Part shown: piece by piece, positions 1-10,224 of the stretch
Numbering within the stretch: position 1 is the stretch's first letter
Layout of the letters: the number at the start of each line of letters is the position of its first letter
Origin: Enterobacter ludwigii
Lineage (GTDB): Bacteria; Pseudomonadota; Gammaproteobacteria; Enterobacterales; Enterobacteriaceae
Reading direction: 5' to 3'
Assembly: GCA_023023105.1 (NCBI GenBank)
Contig: CP083824.1
Span: 806,001 to 870,000, forward strand
Length of the DNA stretch: 64,000 bases
Notes under the pieces: model-generated
Databases searched by the model: none
What the model was told of the DNA's origin: nothing
The model's input: the letters and a program-made list of their open reading frames with translations, nothing else
Translations under genes and position numbers: made by a program

Positions 1-579
1 CGTCCTGTAGATAGCGGCAAATTCAGGTAAGACCAGAGTGACCATCGCCAGCACGACGATTACAGCCAGCATCAGGATTATCACCGGATAGCGCAGTGCC
101 TTTTTCACTTTTGCACTGAGCTGCTGCTGAGACTTTTGTTGCTGTGCTAGCCGGCGGCAGCACTCCTCCAGTTTTCCTGTTAGTTCACCGGTTTTCACCA
201 TCGAGACATGCAATGGGCTAAAGACCGCAGGCCATCGCTTTAGTGCCTCAGAAAAAGGGCATCCTTCACCAAGTTCATCGGCAATGCTTTGCAGGAGTGC
301 CTGCCAGGGCTTTAATGGATGCTGGTCCGCCAGCATTTGCAGACTATGGGACAATGTCAGCCCAGCCTGCATAAGAGTCGCGAGCTGGCGAAACATCTCG
401 TAGCAGTGATGTGGCCGCCAGCGGTATTTCTGTGAGCATCGGGTCACTGACAGCGGATGCAACTCGTTACGCATCAGTCTGGTGAAAGCCGCATTACGGT
501 CTGTCGCCCAGAGTGTTCCACTCCGGGGCTCTCCTTCAATGGAAAGCGCTCGCCAGCGCCAGAGTTGATTAGCAACCAT
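1..579 (-). CDS. hofC: HofC, type IV pilus/type II secretion inner-membrane platform protein (3' end outside the window)
   Basis: Only the first 193 codons are present; the frame stays open to base 1, so the C-terminus lies outside the window. The reading begins MVANQLWRWRALS and contains a T2SSF-type cytoplasmic domain followed, near residues 168-190, by a strongly hydrophobic segment, as in GspF/PilC platform proteins. These proteins sit in the inner membrane and couple the assembly ATPase to the pseudopilus. The ATG lies within the last codons of hofB (11-base overlap), so the two genes are translationally linked. Together with ppdD this is the enterobacterial ppdD-hofB-hofC cluster, usually cryptic under laboratory conditions. 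Identity is firm; function in this strain is inferred from family. Confidence 0.9.
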   Translation of the reverse strand, partial: MVANQLWRWRALSIEGEPRSGTLWATDRNAAFTRLMRNELHPLSVTRCSQKYRWRPHHCYEMFRQLATLMQAGLTLSHSLQMLADQHPLKPWQALLQSIADELGEGCPFSEALKRWPAVFSPLHVSMVKTGELTGKLEECCRRLAQQQKSQQQLSAKVKKALRYPVIILMLAVIVVLAMVTLVLPEFAAIYRT

Positions 580-1951
580 CGGGCATTCCCAGAACGCGCA
601 GCAACTCTTCGAGCGTGGTCAGCCCCTGTTCAACCGCGATACAGCCGTGTTCGAACAGGGAAAGCATTCCTGCCTGTCGGGCACTTGCTTCTATCACTTC
701 GGTTCCTGCGCCGCTGGCAATGGCCTGCCGCAGGAAACTATCGATCGCAAGAACTTCAAAAATGGCCACGCGGCCATAGAAACCGTGATAGCAACGATCG
801 CAACCTGTGGGTTGCCAGCGTGGAAGCGGTCTGCACCAGACTGAGCGAGGTAATTCAGCGTTTTCGCTGGCTTCCCGGCGACAATGTGGGCACAGACGAC
901 GAACCAGGCGTTGAGCTATCACCATCGAGAGTGCGGAAGATATCATCCAGCGCGCCACGCCCATCTGCTCCAGGCGAGTCAGGGCTTCTGTTGTTGAGTT
1001 AGTGTGCAGCGTCGATAACACCAGATGCCCGGTCTGGGCGGCATTAATGGCAATCTCAGCCGTTTCACCATCACGAATTTCGCCGACCATAATGATGTCA
1101 GGATCCTGACGTAGCAGCGCTCTCAGCACGCTCTGAAATGTTAAGCCCGCGCGGGGATTAATCTGCGTCTGGTTTAATCCCGCAAGGGGGATCTCAATGG
1201 GATCCTCCACGCTACAGATGTTAACATCCGGCGTGTTGCGCGCTTGCAACGCACTGTAAAGCGTCACCGTTTTGCCGCTGCCTGTGGGACCCGTGACCAG
1301 AATCAGCCCCTGTGGCTGATGAAGAGCGTCGTTAAAGCAGGTCAGTTGTTCAGTACTCATACCAAGTGCTTTCGGCTCAAGAGCCTGCTGAACCTGATGC
1401 AACAGGCGCAGCACAATTTTCTCGCCACCGCTGCAGGGAAGCGTGGCGATTCGAAATGAGATCGGCTCATTTGCCAGCTCAATCGTAAACTGACCGTCCT
1501 GCGGTAAACGGCGCTCGGCAATATCCAGGTTACTTAACACTTTTAAACGCGCGCTGAACTGGGTTGCCAGTGCTGCAGAAAGCGGAGGTTGCGGGCACAG
1601 TACGCCGTCAATACGTAAGCGGATCTGACATGCGTGCTCCATCGGTTCAATATGAATGTCTGATGCGCGTTGGTTTATCGCCTGTTGCAGCGTGTGGTTG
1701 AGGATATCTACTGCTGAATGTGAAGGAGAAACGACAGGCAGATGTGATTGTGACGTTAACTGCCGGTGTTTTTCCATACGCTCAGTGCTCCAGCATTCGA
1801 TATCAATCCGTTTTTGGGTCGCGAAACGCAGGGCTTCCATTAACTCACTGCCAGGGTTTCCCACGACGGCGATGCTAATCATGTCACTATCACTGGTTAG
1901 CAGCAGAGCGTGATGGCGCAGACAGAGTGCCACGAGTTGATCCGTATTCAT
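569..1951 (-). CDS. hofB: HofB, type IV pilus assembly ATPase (GspE/PilB family)
   Basis: The product is 460 aa, close to the E. coli protein. It is a cytoplasmic secretion ATPase expected to power pilin polymerisation by PpdD. Visible motifs are Walker A GPTGSGKT near residue 225, the Asp box and Walker B region with IMVGEIRDGETAEIA, the His box GHLVLSTLHTNS, and a four-cysteine zinc motif (CPHC ... CDRC) around residues 350-390. The ATG at 1951 is chosen because an AGGAG sits just upstream and it gives the family length; a longer in-frame extension would overlap ppdD. The gene follows ppdD by 10 bp and overlaps hofC, forming one operon. Confidence 0.93.
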   Translation of the reverse strand: MNTDQLVALCLRHHALLLTSDSDMISIAVVGNPGSELMEALRFATQKRIDIECWSTERMEKHRQLTSQSHLPVVSPSHSAVDILNHTLQQAINQRASDIHIEPMEHACQIRLRIDGVLCPQPPLSAALATQFSARLKVLSNLDIAERRLPQDGQFTIELANEPISFRIATLPCSGGEKIVLRLLHQVQQALEPKALGMSTEQLTCFNDALHQPQGLILVTGPTGSGKTVTLYSALQARNTPDVNICSVEDPIEIPLAGLNQTQINPRAGLTFQSVLRALLRQDPDIIMVGEIRDGETAEIAINAAQTGHLVLSTLHTNSTTEALTRLEQMGVARWMISSALSMVIAQRLVRRLCPHCRREASENAELPRSVWCRPLPRWQPTGCDRCYHGFYGRVAIFEVLAIDSFLRQAIASGAGTEVIEASARQAGMLSLFEHGCIAVEQGLTTLEELLRVLGMPDGC

Positions 1952-1961
1952 TCTCTGCTCC

Positions 1962-2399
1962 TCAGTTAGTGTCGAAGCGGAAAACATCTTCACAAGCTTG
2001 TTTAAGCGTACTGTCAGCACTGATGTTGCAGTCACGCATCCAGCCCGTCATGCCGTTGCCGTCGTTCCACTGTGGCGTCATGACCACCTCCAGCCCGTTG
2101 AGACTCTCTTGTCCCGTTAAGATCACAATCCCTTTCGCCACGCTCATTCCTGAGACGTAACGCGTTGTGGTAGGGGAAGGGATACCGTTACTGCCCGCGT
2201 CACAACGTTCCAACCCACCATGATCCAGTGCGCAAAGCTCAATGGCGGTGCGGTAGGGAACGAAGGTTTGCAGCATATCGGTCAGCGCGGCTTTTCGCAG
2301 GTAATTCTGGTATGCGGGTACGCCGATGGCGCTCAGAATGGCAATAATGCCAATGACCACCATCAGCTCAATGAGTGTAAATCCCTGTTGTCTGTCCAT
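1962..2399 (-). CDS. ppdD: PpdD, prepilin peptidase-dependent major type IV pilin
   Basis: This is a 145-aa type IVa prepilin. It has the short leader MDRQQG followed by FTLIELMVVIGIIAILSAIG, with Glu at mature position 5 and the hydrophobic assembly helix; cleavage is expected after Gly6 with N-methylation of Phe. Four cysteines follow, consistent with disulfide-stabilised globular pilins. It is the first gene of the ppdD-hofB-hofC unit. Prepilin peptidase and the secretin are not in this window and would have to be supplied from elsewhere. Family assignment is secure. Whether pili are made cannot be judged from sequence. Confidence 0.95.
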   Translation of the reverse strand: MDRQQGFTLIELMVVIGIIAILSAIGVPAYQNYLRKAALTDMLQTFVPYRTAIELCALDHGGLERCDAGSNGIPSPTTTRYVSGMSVAKGIVILTGQESLNGLEVVMTPQWNDGNGMTGWMRDCNISADSTLKQACEDVFRFDTN

Positions 2400-2543
2400 G
2401 TCTGCTCCTTATGTTGAATGGCGCTACTCTGGCAGCGCAAAAGGGCAGGTACGAGGCACAAAAAAGGGAACGGGGAGGGGGCTTCAGAGAATTCATTTGA
2501 TGTTGCAGGGAAGGACAACGGATTTGCGAGCGGAGCTGAAATT

Positions 2544-2565
2544 CCCCTCTCCAGGCGGAGAGGGG
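2544..2565. repeat. Perfect 9-bp hairpin just 3' of nadC
   Basis: CCCCTCTCC, a 4-base loop AGGC, and GGAGAGGGG form a perfect stem eight bases beyond the nadC stop codon. No clear T-run follows on the nadC strand, so it is a doubtful intrinsic terminator. It resembles the stem of the dispersed element at 22877-22914 and 30486-30524 and may be a degenerate copy. The rest of 2400-2573 shows no gene. Confidence 0.6.
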
Positions 2566-2573
2566 AGAAGACA

Positions 2574-4106
<1,533 letters not shown>

Positions 4107-4115
4107 GGAGATAAC

Positions 4116-4970
4116 ATGACGTTGTTTACCATGCTGCTGGTCATCATCGCCGAACGCCTGTTCAAACTCGGCGAGCACTGGCATCTGGATCACCGGCTGG
4201 AGGTGCTTTTCCGCCGGATTAAGCACTTTTCCATGCTGCGCACGCTGCTGATGCTGGCAGGTGTGATGGTGATTACGTTTCTGCTGCTGCGCTCGCTGCA
4301 CGGACTCTTTTTCAACGTGCCGCTACTTGTTGTGTGGATCCTGCTGGGTGTGTTGTGCATTGGTGCGGGGAAGGTACGTTTGCATTATCACGCTTATCTT
4401 AAAGCGGCATCTCGTGATGATGCCCATGCACGTAGTGCGATGGCGAGCGAACTGACCCTGATCCATGGGGTACCACCGGATTGCGATGAACGTGATTTTT
4501 TACGTGAGCTGCAAAACGCACTGCTGTGGATTAACTTCCGCTACTACCTGGCACCGCTGTTCTGGTTTGTGGTGGGGGGCCCGTGGGGACCGGTATTGCT
4601 GATGGGGTATGCTTTTCTTCGGGCGTGGCAAACCTGGCTTGCCCGCTATCTGACGCCGCATGAACGCTTGCAGTCCGGGATTGATGCCATCCTGCACGTG
4701 CTTGACTGGCTCCCGGTGCGGTTCGTGGGGGTGGTATATGCGTTGATTGGTCACGGTGAAAAAGCGTTGCCTGCGTGGTTCGCTTCTCTTGCCGATCGCC
4801 ATACGTCGCAGTACCAGGTGTTAACGCGTCTGGCTCAGTTCTCTCTGGCGCGCGAGCCGCATACCGATAAGATTGAAACGCCAAAAGCTGCAGTGTCGAT
4901 GGCGAAGAAAACGTCATTTGTGGTGGTGGTGGTCGTGGCGCTGCTGACCATTTACGGCACGCTGGTGTAA
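4116..4970 (+). CDS. ampE: AmpE, inner-membrane protein of the ampD-ampE operon
   Basis: This 284-aa membrane protein has hydrophobic segments near residues 43-85, 150-175 and at the C-terminus (265-283), which ends in a very hydrophobic run after KKTSF. It is the standard partner of ampD, has been described as a putative sensor or ATP-binding membrane protein, and has a cobD/cbiB-like fold signature. The biochemical role is not settled. The SD AAGGAG comes directly from the end of ampD (stop to start 9 bp). The convergent GH43 gene ends only 18 bp downstream, and no terminator hairpin is visible between them. Confidence 0.94.
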   Translation: MTLFTMLLVIIAERLFKLGEHWHLDHRLEVLFRRIKHFSMLRTLLMLAGVMVITFLLLRSLHGLFFNVPLLVVWILLGVLCIGAGKVRLHYHAYLKAASRDDAHARSAMASELTLIHGVPPDCDERDFLRELQNALLWINFRYYLAPLFWFVVGGPWGPVLLMGYAFLRAWQTWLARYLTPHERLQSGIDAILHVLDWLPVRFVGVVYALIGHGEKALPAWFASLADRHTSQYQVLTRLAQFSLAREPHTDKIETPKAAVSMAKKTSFVVVVVVALLTIYGTLV

Positions 4971-4988
4971 GCCAGCGCGCCGCAAAGA

Positions 4989-5939
4989 CTAAAGCGTATC
5001 CGCGGGCGGGATGCCGAAATCAGGCATCCCGTTTTCTTCCCAGCGGACAAGCTTAAGGCGGGTATGACGGTTCGGATCGTAAAGCGGATCGCCTTCAATT
5101 TCGGTGTAGTTACGTGCGTGATACACCAGCACATCTTCCCCATCCGGCGTCTGCGTAAAGCTGTTGTGCCCTGGGCCATACTGGCGATTTTCATCGCTGG
5201 TGGTGAATACCGGGCGAGGAGATTTCTGCCAGTTCGCCGGGTTTTGCGGATCGGCGATCATATCGATCCACAATAGACCCATGCAGTAGTTCTCATCGGT
5301 CGCGCTGGCGGAATAGCTGATGAAGAGTTTGTCGCCGTGAAACAGTACTGCCGGGCCTTCGTTAACCCAAAATCCACGGCACTCCCAGTCATACTCCGGC
5401 TTGCTGAGCATCACCGGCTCGCCTTTTAGCGTCCACGGATTTTCCATTTCACACAGATAGAGGTTGGAGTTACCGGAGATATCCGGGGCTTTTTGCGCCC
5501 ACAGATACCAGCGTTTCCCCTGGTGCATAAAAGTGGTGGCATCCAGCGCAAAGGTGTCAAATGGCGTGATGACCTGACCTTTCTCCTCCCACGTGCCCGC
5601 GAGCGGATCGCGGTCAGTACATTCCAGCACAAACATGCGGTGCTGGAACATGCCGAGCCTGTCGAGCGCCTGAGTGTGTGCCGCTGCAAAGTAGATGTAC
5701 CACTTACCGTCAATATGATGCAGCTCCGGCGCCCATATTAACTCGCTCATAGGGCCGGTGTCGGGTTTACGCCACACCACCACTTCGTCGGCGCTGCGCA
5801 GCCCTTCCAGCGAATCTGCGCGGCGGATCGCCAGCCTGTCATACTGCGGCACGGAGGCAATAAAATAGTATTGCCCCGCGTGGTACAAAATGTACGGATC
5901 GGCGCGTTGCTCAATAAACGGGTTTGGCCAGGTTTGCAT
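4989..5939 (-). CDS. Glycoside hydrolase family 43 protein (probable arabinofuranosidase/xylosidase)
   Basis: The product is 316 aa without signal peptide, hence cytoplasmic, and consists of one five-bladed beta-propeller domain. The three conserved GH43 acidic residues are visible: Asp14 in RADPYIL (base), Asp133 in ALDATTF (pKa modulator) and Glu194 in WVNEGPAVL (acid). GH43 enzymes release L-arabinose or D-xylose from oligosaccharides or glycosides. Exact specificity cannot be read from sequence, though the short form resembles exo-alpha-L-arabinofuranosidases. It lies 10 bp after a GPH-family sugar symporter on the same strand, so imported glycosides are probably hydrolysed inside the cell. 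No regulator or further catabolic gene is next to it. It is absent from this position (ampE-aroP) in E. coli K-12. Confidence 0.88.
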   Translation of the reverse strand: MQTWPNPFIEQRADPYILYHAGQYYFIASVPQYDRLAIRRADSLEGLRSADEVVVWRKPDTGPMSELIWAPELHHIDGKWYIYFAAAHTQALDRLGMFQHRMFVLECTDRDPLAGTWEEKGQVITPFDTFALDATTFMHQGKRWYLWAQKAPDISGNSNLYLCEMENPWTLKGEPVMLSKPEYDWECRGFWVNEGPAVLFHGDKLFISYSASATDENYCMGLLWIDMIADPQNPANWQKSPRPVFTTSDENRQYGPGHNSFTQTPDGEDVLVYHARNYTEIEGDPLYDPNRHTRLKLVRWEENGMPDFGIPPADTL

Positions 5940-5949
5940 TAGGCTTTCC

Positions 5950-7347
5950 TTATTTTGTCTCAGCGGCTTTGAGTTCCGGATAATCGTTCAGCTCGCGATA
6001 GTTGTTACGACGCTTTTGCAGATCGGACTGGATCTGCTTCATGGTTTCACGGTCCACTTTCAGCAGACGCACCACTCCCGCGGTAATCAGATATCCAACG
6101 CCCGGAATCACCGTGAACAGCAGCACAATACCGTTGATGGCGTCCGCGCTCTGCGCTTTCGCACCGGCATCGTAACCGTACCAGGAGAGCAGGAAGCCCA
6201 CCATTGCACCGGCAACCGCCAGCCCCAGCTTGAGGAAGAAGATGTTGCCGGAGAAACTGATACCCGTGATGCGTTTTCCGGTCTTCCACTCGCCATAGTC
6301 ATCGACATCAGCCATCAGCGACCAGTGCAGCGGCGACGGGATTTGATGCAGGATATTCAGCAGGAAGTAGAGCACGACGATGGTGACGGTGGCTTTCGGG
6401 TCGAAGAAATAGAATGCACAGGAGAAAATTGCCAGCGCGATGTTGGTCCAGAAGAACACCTTCAGCTTACACCAGCGGTCAGTTAATACTTTCGCCAGCA
6501 TACTGCCGAGCATCATGCCGACCACCCCGAGGCTGATAAACAGGGTGGCGAAGTGGGTGCTCTGGCCCATAACCCAGGTGACGTAATACATGGTCGCCGC
6601 CATGCGGATAAAACCCGGACAGACGTTGCACAGGGTTAACAGCAGAATGCGCACCCATTGATCGTTCTTCCACACGTCTTTCAGGTCGTTTTTCAATTCG
6701 TCATGCGTCTGTACCGCCGGGCGTACACGCTCGCGGACGGTGGCGAAGCAGAACAGGAACATACAGGTACCAATCAGCGCCAGTACGGTCATCGCCATCT
6801 GGTAACCTTTGGCTTTGTTATCCCCACCAAACCAGTCGGCCATCGGCAGCAAGGTGAGTGACAGCAGCAGCGTCGCAATACCGACCATCACGAAGCGATA
6901 AGACTGACAGGCGACGCGCTCTTTAGGGTCGTTAGTAATCACGCCACCCAGCGAGCAGTACGGAATGTTGATGGCGGTGTAGGTCAGCGACAGCAGGAAG
7001 TAGGTGGCAAAGGCATAGATAACTTTGCTGTTATAGCTCCACTCTGGCGTGGTGAACATCAGGATACTGAACAGTGCATAGGGGACGGCGATCCACAGCA
7101 GCCATGGACGAAACCGCCCATATTTACTGCGGGTACGGTCAGCGATAGCACCCATAATAGGATCTGTTACGGCATCAATGACACGAACAGACAACAGCAA
7201 TACGCCGACCAGTGCAGGTGCCAGACCAAAAATATCCGTATAGAAATAGTTAACAAACAACATGATGGCGCCGAAGATGATGTTGCATCCCGCGTCTCCC
7301 ATCCCATAGCCGATCTTTTCTTTTACTGACAGTTTGCTGTTATCCAT
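5950..7347 (-). CDS. GPH-family (MFS-related) sugar:cation symporter
   Basis: This 465-aa transporter is of the glycoside-pentoside-hexuronide:cation family (MelB/XynT/YicJ/UidB type). Recognisable features are KIGYGMGDAGCNIIFGAIM at the N-terminus, DPIMGAIADRTRSKYGRFRPW in the TM2-TM3 loop (the family's cation/sugar coupling region), twelve hydrophobic segments, and a mid-protein YGEWKTGKRITGISFS. The start MDNSKLSVKEK at 7347 is chosen because it gives family length and sits after a GGAGAG. It forms a two-gene operon with the GH43 gene, suggesting uptake of an arabinoside or xyloside. Substrate is inferred. A CRP-like site lies about 110 bp upstream. Confidence 0.88.
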   Translation of the reverse strand: MDNSKLSVKEKIGYGMGDAGCNIIFGAIMLFVNYFYTDIFGLAPALVGVLLLSVRVIDAVTDPIMGAIADRTRSKYGRFRPWLLWIAVPYALFSILMFTTPEWSYNSKVIYAFATYFLLSLTYTAINIPYCSLGGVITNDPKERVACQSYRFVMVGIATLLLSLTLLPMADWFGGDNKAKGYQMAMTVLALIGTCMFLFCFATVRERVRPAVQTHDELKNDLKDVWKNDQWVRILLLTLCNVCPGFIRMAATMYYVTWVMGQSTHFATLFISLGVVGMMLGSMLAKVLTDRWCKLKVFFWTNIALAIFSCAFYFFDPKATVTIVVLYFLLNILHQIPSPLHWSLMADVDDYGEWKTGKRITGISFSGNIFFLKLGLAVAGAMVGFLLSWYGYDAGAKAQSADAINGIVLLFTVIPGVGYLITAGVVRLLKVDRETMKQIQSDLQKRRNNYRELNDYPELKAAETK

Positions 7348-7455
7348 TAACTGCTCTCCAGATTGCGGTATGGAGAGAATTATTTGCTGGCAAAGGAATT
7401 TATGCGTTGCAGTATCGCGTCGGTGATATGGATAAAATTGCTGTTGGCGGGAATT

Positions 7456-7471
7456 TGTGAGGAAGGTAACA
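7456..7471 (-). promoter_or_regulatory. Possible CRP site upstream of the symporter-GH43 pair
   Basis: TGTGA, six bases, TAACA matches the CRP core TGTGA-N6-TCACA at nine of ten positions. A GATACT at 7416-7411 on the minus strand could be a -10 element, which would place the site near -60, the usual class I position. Catabolite control would suit a sugar-uptake operon. This is pattern matching only. Confidence 0.4.
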
Positions 7472-7472
7472 A

Positions 7473-7504
7473 CACTCTGCACACCGGAAAAGGCGTGCAG
7501 AGTG
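7473..7504 (-). terminator. Probable aroP terminator hairpin
   Basis: CACTCTGCAC and GTGCAGAGTG form a perfect 10-bp stem around a 12-base loop, starting 11 bp beyond the aroP stop codon. On the aroP strand it is followed by TTGTTACC, a short U-containing tail. It may also insulate the symporter promoter from aroP read-through. Confidence 0.55.
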
Positions 7505-7514
7505 GAAGGGCAGA

Positions 7515-8885
7515 TTAGTGTGCTTTCACCGCGTTGCCGTTTTTCTGTTTAACCAGATAACCCACGCCGAGGATCGCTATCCAGACCGGGATCAGGTACA
7601 CGGAAATCGCCATTCCCGGGGTGATCAGCATGATGACCAGCACTGCGGCCATGAACAGCAGACACACCCAGTTACCCAGCGGATAAAGCAGAGCCGGGAA
7701 ACGCGTAGTCACACCTTGCTGCTGTTTGGCGCGGCGGAACTTGATGTGCGCCAGGCTGATCATCGCCCAGTTGATAACCAGAGCCGAAACCACCAGTGCC
7801 ATCAGCAGTCCGAAGGCGGATTCCGGGGCCAGATAGTTAATCAGTACACACAGCGCCGTCACAATGGCCGATACGATAATGGTGTTTACCGGCACACCAC
7901 GTTTGTCGACGTTGAGCAGGGCTTTCGGGGCGTTACCTTGCTGAGCCAGACCAAACAGCATACGGCTGTTGCAGTATACGCAGCTGTTGTAAACGGACAG
8001 CGCTGCAGTCAGCACCACGATGTTCAGGGCGTTTGCCACGAAGGTATCGCCCAGCTCGTGGAAGATCAGCACAAACGGGCTGGTATCCGCGGTCACGCGC
8101 GTCCATGGCAGCAGAGAGAGCAGTACGGCCAGTGAACCCACATAGAAGATCAGAATACGGTAGATAACCTGGTTAGTGGCTTTCGGGATGCTCTGCTCCG
8201 GGTTGTCGGCTTCAGCGGCGGTAATACCCACCAGCTCCAGCCCCCCGAAGGAGAACATGATGATTGCCATCATCATTACCAGGCCGCTCATGCCGTGTGG
8301 CAGGAATCCGCCCTGTTCCCACAGGTTACGTACGGTCGCCTGCGGGCCACCGTTACCGCTGAACAGCAGCCAGCCACCGAAGATGATCATGGCCACAACG
8401 GCGATAACTTTGATGATGGCGAACCAGAACTCCATCTCGCCGAACACTTTGACGTTGGTCAGGTTGATGGCGTTAATGATGACGAAGAAGGCCGCAGCAG
8501 AGGCCCAGGTTGGGATCTCCGGGTACCAGAACTGAATGTACTTACCGACAGCGGTAAGTTCAGCCATGGCAACGAGTACGTACAGCACCCAGTAATTCCA
8601 GCCAGAGGCGAAGCCCGCGAAGCTCCCCCAGTACTTATAGGCAAAGTGACTGAAAGAACCGGCAACGGGTTCTTCAACGACCATTTCACCTAACTGACGC
8701 ATGATCAGAAAAGCAATAAAACCTGCGATAGCGTAACCCAAAATAATGCCAGGGCCGGCAGACTGGATAACGGATGCGCTTCCCAGAAACAGGCCGGTAC
8801 CGATAGCACCACCCAATGCGATGAGCTGAATGTGGCGGTTTTTCAGGCCGCGCTTTAGCTGATCGCCGTGCTGTTGAGCTTCCAT
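7515..8885 (-). CDS. aroP: AroP, general aromatic amino acid permease
   Basis: This is a 456-aa inner-membrane APC-superfamily permease importing phenylalanine, tyrosine and tryptophan with protons. The N-terminus MEAQQHGDQLKRGLKNRHIQ and TM1 motif IALGGAIGTGLFLGSA, about twelve hydrophobic segments, and the tail YLVKQKNG are typical and nearly identical to E. coli AroP. It is divergent from pdhR, as in E. coli. Two TyrR-like boxes occur in its leader at 8927-8967, in line with TyrR repression of aroP in E. coli. An inverted repeat follows the stop. PheP is a paralogue, but the context with pdhR fixes the assignment. Confidence 0.96.
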   Translation of the reverse strand: MEAQQHGDQLKRGLKNRHIQLIALGGAIGTGLFLGSASVIQSAGPGIILGYAIAGFIAFLIMRQLGEMVVEEPVAGSFSHFAYKYWGSFAGFASGWNYWVLYVLVAMAELTAVGKYIQFWYPEIPTWASAAAFFVIINAINLTNVKVFGEMEFWFAIIKVIAVVAMIIFGGWLLFSGNGGPQATVRNLWEQGGFLPHGMSGLVMMMAIIMFSFGGLELVGITAAEADNPEQSIPKATNQVIYRILIFYVGSLAVLLSLLPWTRVTADTSPFVLIFHELGDTFVANALNIVVLTAALSVYNSCVYCNSRMLFGLAQQGNAPKALLNVDKRGVPVNTIIVSAIVTALCVLINYLAPESAFGLLMALVVSALVINWAMISLAHIKFRRAKQQQGVTTRFPALLYPLGNWVCLLFMAAVLVIMLITPGMAISVYLIPVWIAILGVGYLVKQKNGNAVKAH

Positions 8886-8926
8886 TTGAAACCTCGTGTG
8901 TGGTTGTTATGTTCACGCTGGGCGTG

Positions 8927-8967
8927 TGTAATTATGAATGTCCGTTTTCTGTATTTATTTCTTTACG
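8927..8967 (-). promoter_or_regulatory. Tandem TyrR-like boxes of aroP
   Basis: At 8950-8967, TGTATT-N6-TTTACG matches the TyrR palindrome TGTAAA-N6-TTTACA at 10 of 12 positions. A weaker copy, TGTAAT-N6-TGTCCG, lies at 8927-8944. The centres are 23 bp apart, the spacing of paired strong and weak TyrR boxes in E. coli promoters. They lie 40-85 bp upstream of the aroP start codon. Function is inferred from E. coli aroP. Confidence 0.55.
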
Positions 8968-9306
8968 GTTAATGATACCGAAAAAATCGTAGATGACTTC
9001 CGTAATCGCCAGAATAGTGGTAAGTGCCTGCGAATGCACCTGCTTTATGACGTACGGATGACGAGTTGAATAAAAAGAAAGCATTTGTAAATCGCTCCGC
9101 TCACCCTTCGTATCCCAACCTATAGAATAGAAATGCGCCATAAGTGGGCGAAATTTCATTATTTGCTTTGTTGAATCGCTTCAGATTGCAAAAACCCTCG
9201 TTTCATTATGGTTAAAACGCCCTCTTTAGTAGTAATCAACTCATTTGTGCAAAGTTACATTTCTGAAACGTTATTTCTGTAAGGTTGTTAAAATGTGCAG
9301 CGTTTA

Positions 9307-9320
9307 CTGATTTCAATCAA
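9307..9320 (+). promoter_or_regulatory. FNR-like site upstream of pdhR
   Basis: CTGAT-TTCA-ATCAA matches the FNR consensus TTGAT-N4-ATCAA at nine of ten positions. It lies about 60 bp upstream of the PdhR box. Anaerobic repression of the pdh operon by FNR is known in E. coli; the site here is a sequence match only. Confidence 0.5.
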
Positions 9321-9374
9321 AACCAATATGGACAGAAGGTGAATACTTTGTTACTTTAGCGATACGAAATAGAA

Positions 9375-9389
9375 ATTGGTAAGACCAAT
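9375..9389 (+). promoter_or_regulatory. PdhR operator of the pdhR-aceEF-lpd operon
   Basis: ATTGGT-AAG-ACCAAT is a perfect 6+6 palindrome identical to the PdhR consensus ATTGGTNNNACCAAT, 33 bp before the pdhR start codon. PdhR bound here represses its own operon; pyruvate releases it. This is the autoregulatory arrangement of E. coli. Confidence 0.92.
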
Positions 9390-9422
9390 TGACTCCGGGC
9401 AAAAAGGCGTAAGACAGGGAAT

Positions 9423-10187
9423 ATGGCCTACAGCAAAATTCGCCAACCAAAACTATCTGATGTGATTGAGCAGCAGCTGGAGTTTTTAATCCTCGAAGGG
9501 ACTCTGCGCCCGGGTGAGAAACTTCCGCCAGAACGCGAGCTGGCAAAACAGTTCGACGTTTCGCGTCCCTCTCTGCGTGAGGCGATTCAACGTCTCGAAG
9601 CAAAGGGCTTGCTGCTTCGTCGCCAGGGCGGCGGAACCTTTGTGCAAAACAGCCTGTGGCAGAGCTTCAGCGATCCGCTGGTAGAACTTCTCTCTGACCA
9701 CCCAGAATCCCAGTTTGACCTGCTTGAGACCCGTCACGCGCTTGAAGGTATTGCGGCCTATTACGCCGCTCTTCGCAGCACTGATGAAGATCGCGTGCGT
9801 ATCCGCGAACTGCATCAGGCCATTGAACGGGCACAGCAGTCCGGCGATTTAGACGCCGAGTCCAGCGCCGTCGTCCAGTATCAAATTGCCGTCACCGAAG
9901 CGGCCCACAATGTGGTGCTCCTCCATCTGCTACGCTGCATGGAGCCCATGCTGGCCCAGAACGTTCGTCAGAATTTTGAATTGTTGTATGCCCGTCGGGA
10001 CATGCTCCCACTGGTAAGCAACCATCGCACCCGAGTATTCGAGGCGATAATGGCCGGGGAACCGGAGCAGGCGCGCGAAGCGTCGCACCGACATCTGGCT
10101 TTCATTGAGGAAATCTTGCTGGACCGCAGCCGTGAACAATCGCGTCGCGAACGTTCATTACGCCGCATACAGCAACGAAAGGATTAA
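9423..10187 (+). CDS. pdhR: PdhR, pyruvate-responsive GntR-family repressor
   Basis: This 254-aa FadR-subfamily regulator has an N-terminal winged helix (residues about 10-75; [14 protein letters not shown] recognition helix and the RRQGGGTFV wing) and a C-terminal FCD ligand-binding domain (about 95-235). It senses pyruvate and represses the pyruvate dehydrogenase operon and related respiratory genes. It is the first gene of the pdhR-aceE-aceF-lpd locus, with its own operator in the promoter. The start [10 protein letters not shown] matches the E. coli protein and follows a CAGGGA. The sequence is highly conserved and shows no damage. Confidence 0.98.
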   Translation: MAYSKIRQPKLSDVIEQQLEFLILEGTLRPGEKLPPERELAKQFDVSRPSLREAIQRLEAKGLLLRRQGGGTFVQNSLWQSFSDPLVELLSDHPESQFDLLETRHALEGIAAYYAALRSTDEDRVRIRELHQAIERAQQSGDLDAESSAVVQYQIAVTEAAHNVVLLHLLRCMEPMLAQNVRQNFELLYARRDMLPLVSNHRTRVFEAIMAGEPEQAREASHRHLAFIEEILLDRSREQSRRERSLRRIQQRKD

Positions 10188-10224
10188 GCGCCAGGTACTT
10201 TTAGAGCGCGGCAACTAAACGCAG

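Larger units (their letters stand above)
8886..9422. other. aroP-pdhR divergent intergenic region
   Basis: This is a 537-bp regulatory region between divergent aroP and pdhR. It holds TyrR-like boxes near aroP and FNR-like and PdhR boxes near pdhR. Bases 8970-9290 contain no gene I can support: one 75-codon minus-strand reading frame exists but has no SD and no recognisable sequence. Confidence 0.7.

Noticed and set aside
457..1002. 181-codon plus-strand frame across hofC/hofB
   Set aside because: Overlaps two well-supported genes on the other strand and has random-like composition.
8932..9159. 75-codon minus-strand reading frame in the aroP-pdhR region
   Set aside because: No Shine-Dalgarno sequence, no recognisable motif, and it overlaps the TyrR-like boxes of aroP; most likely chance.
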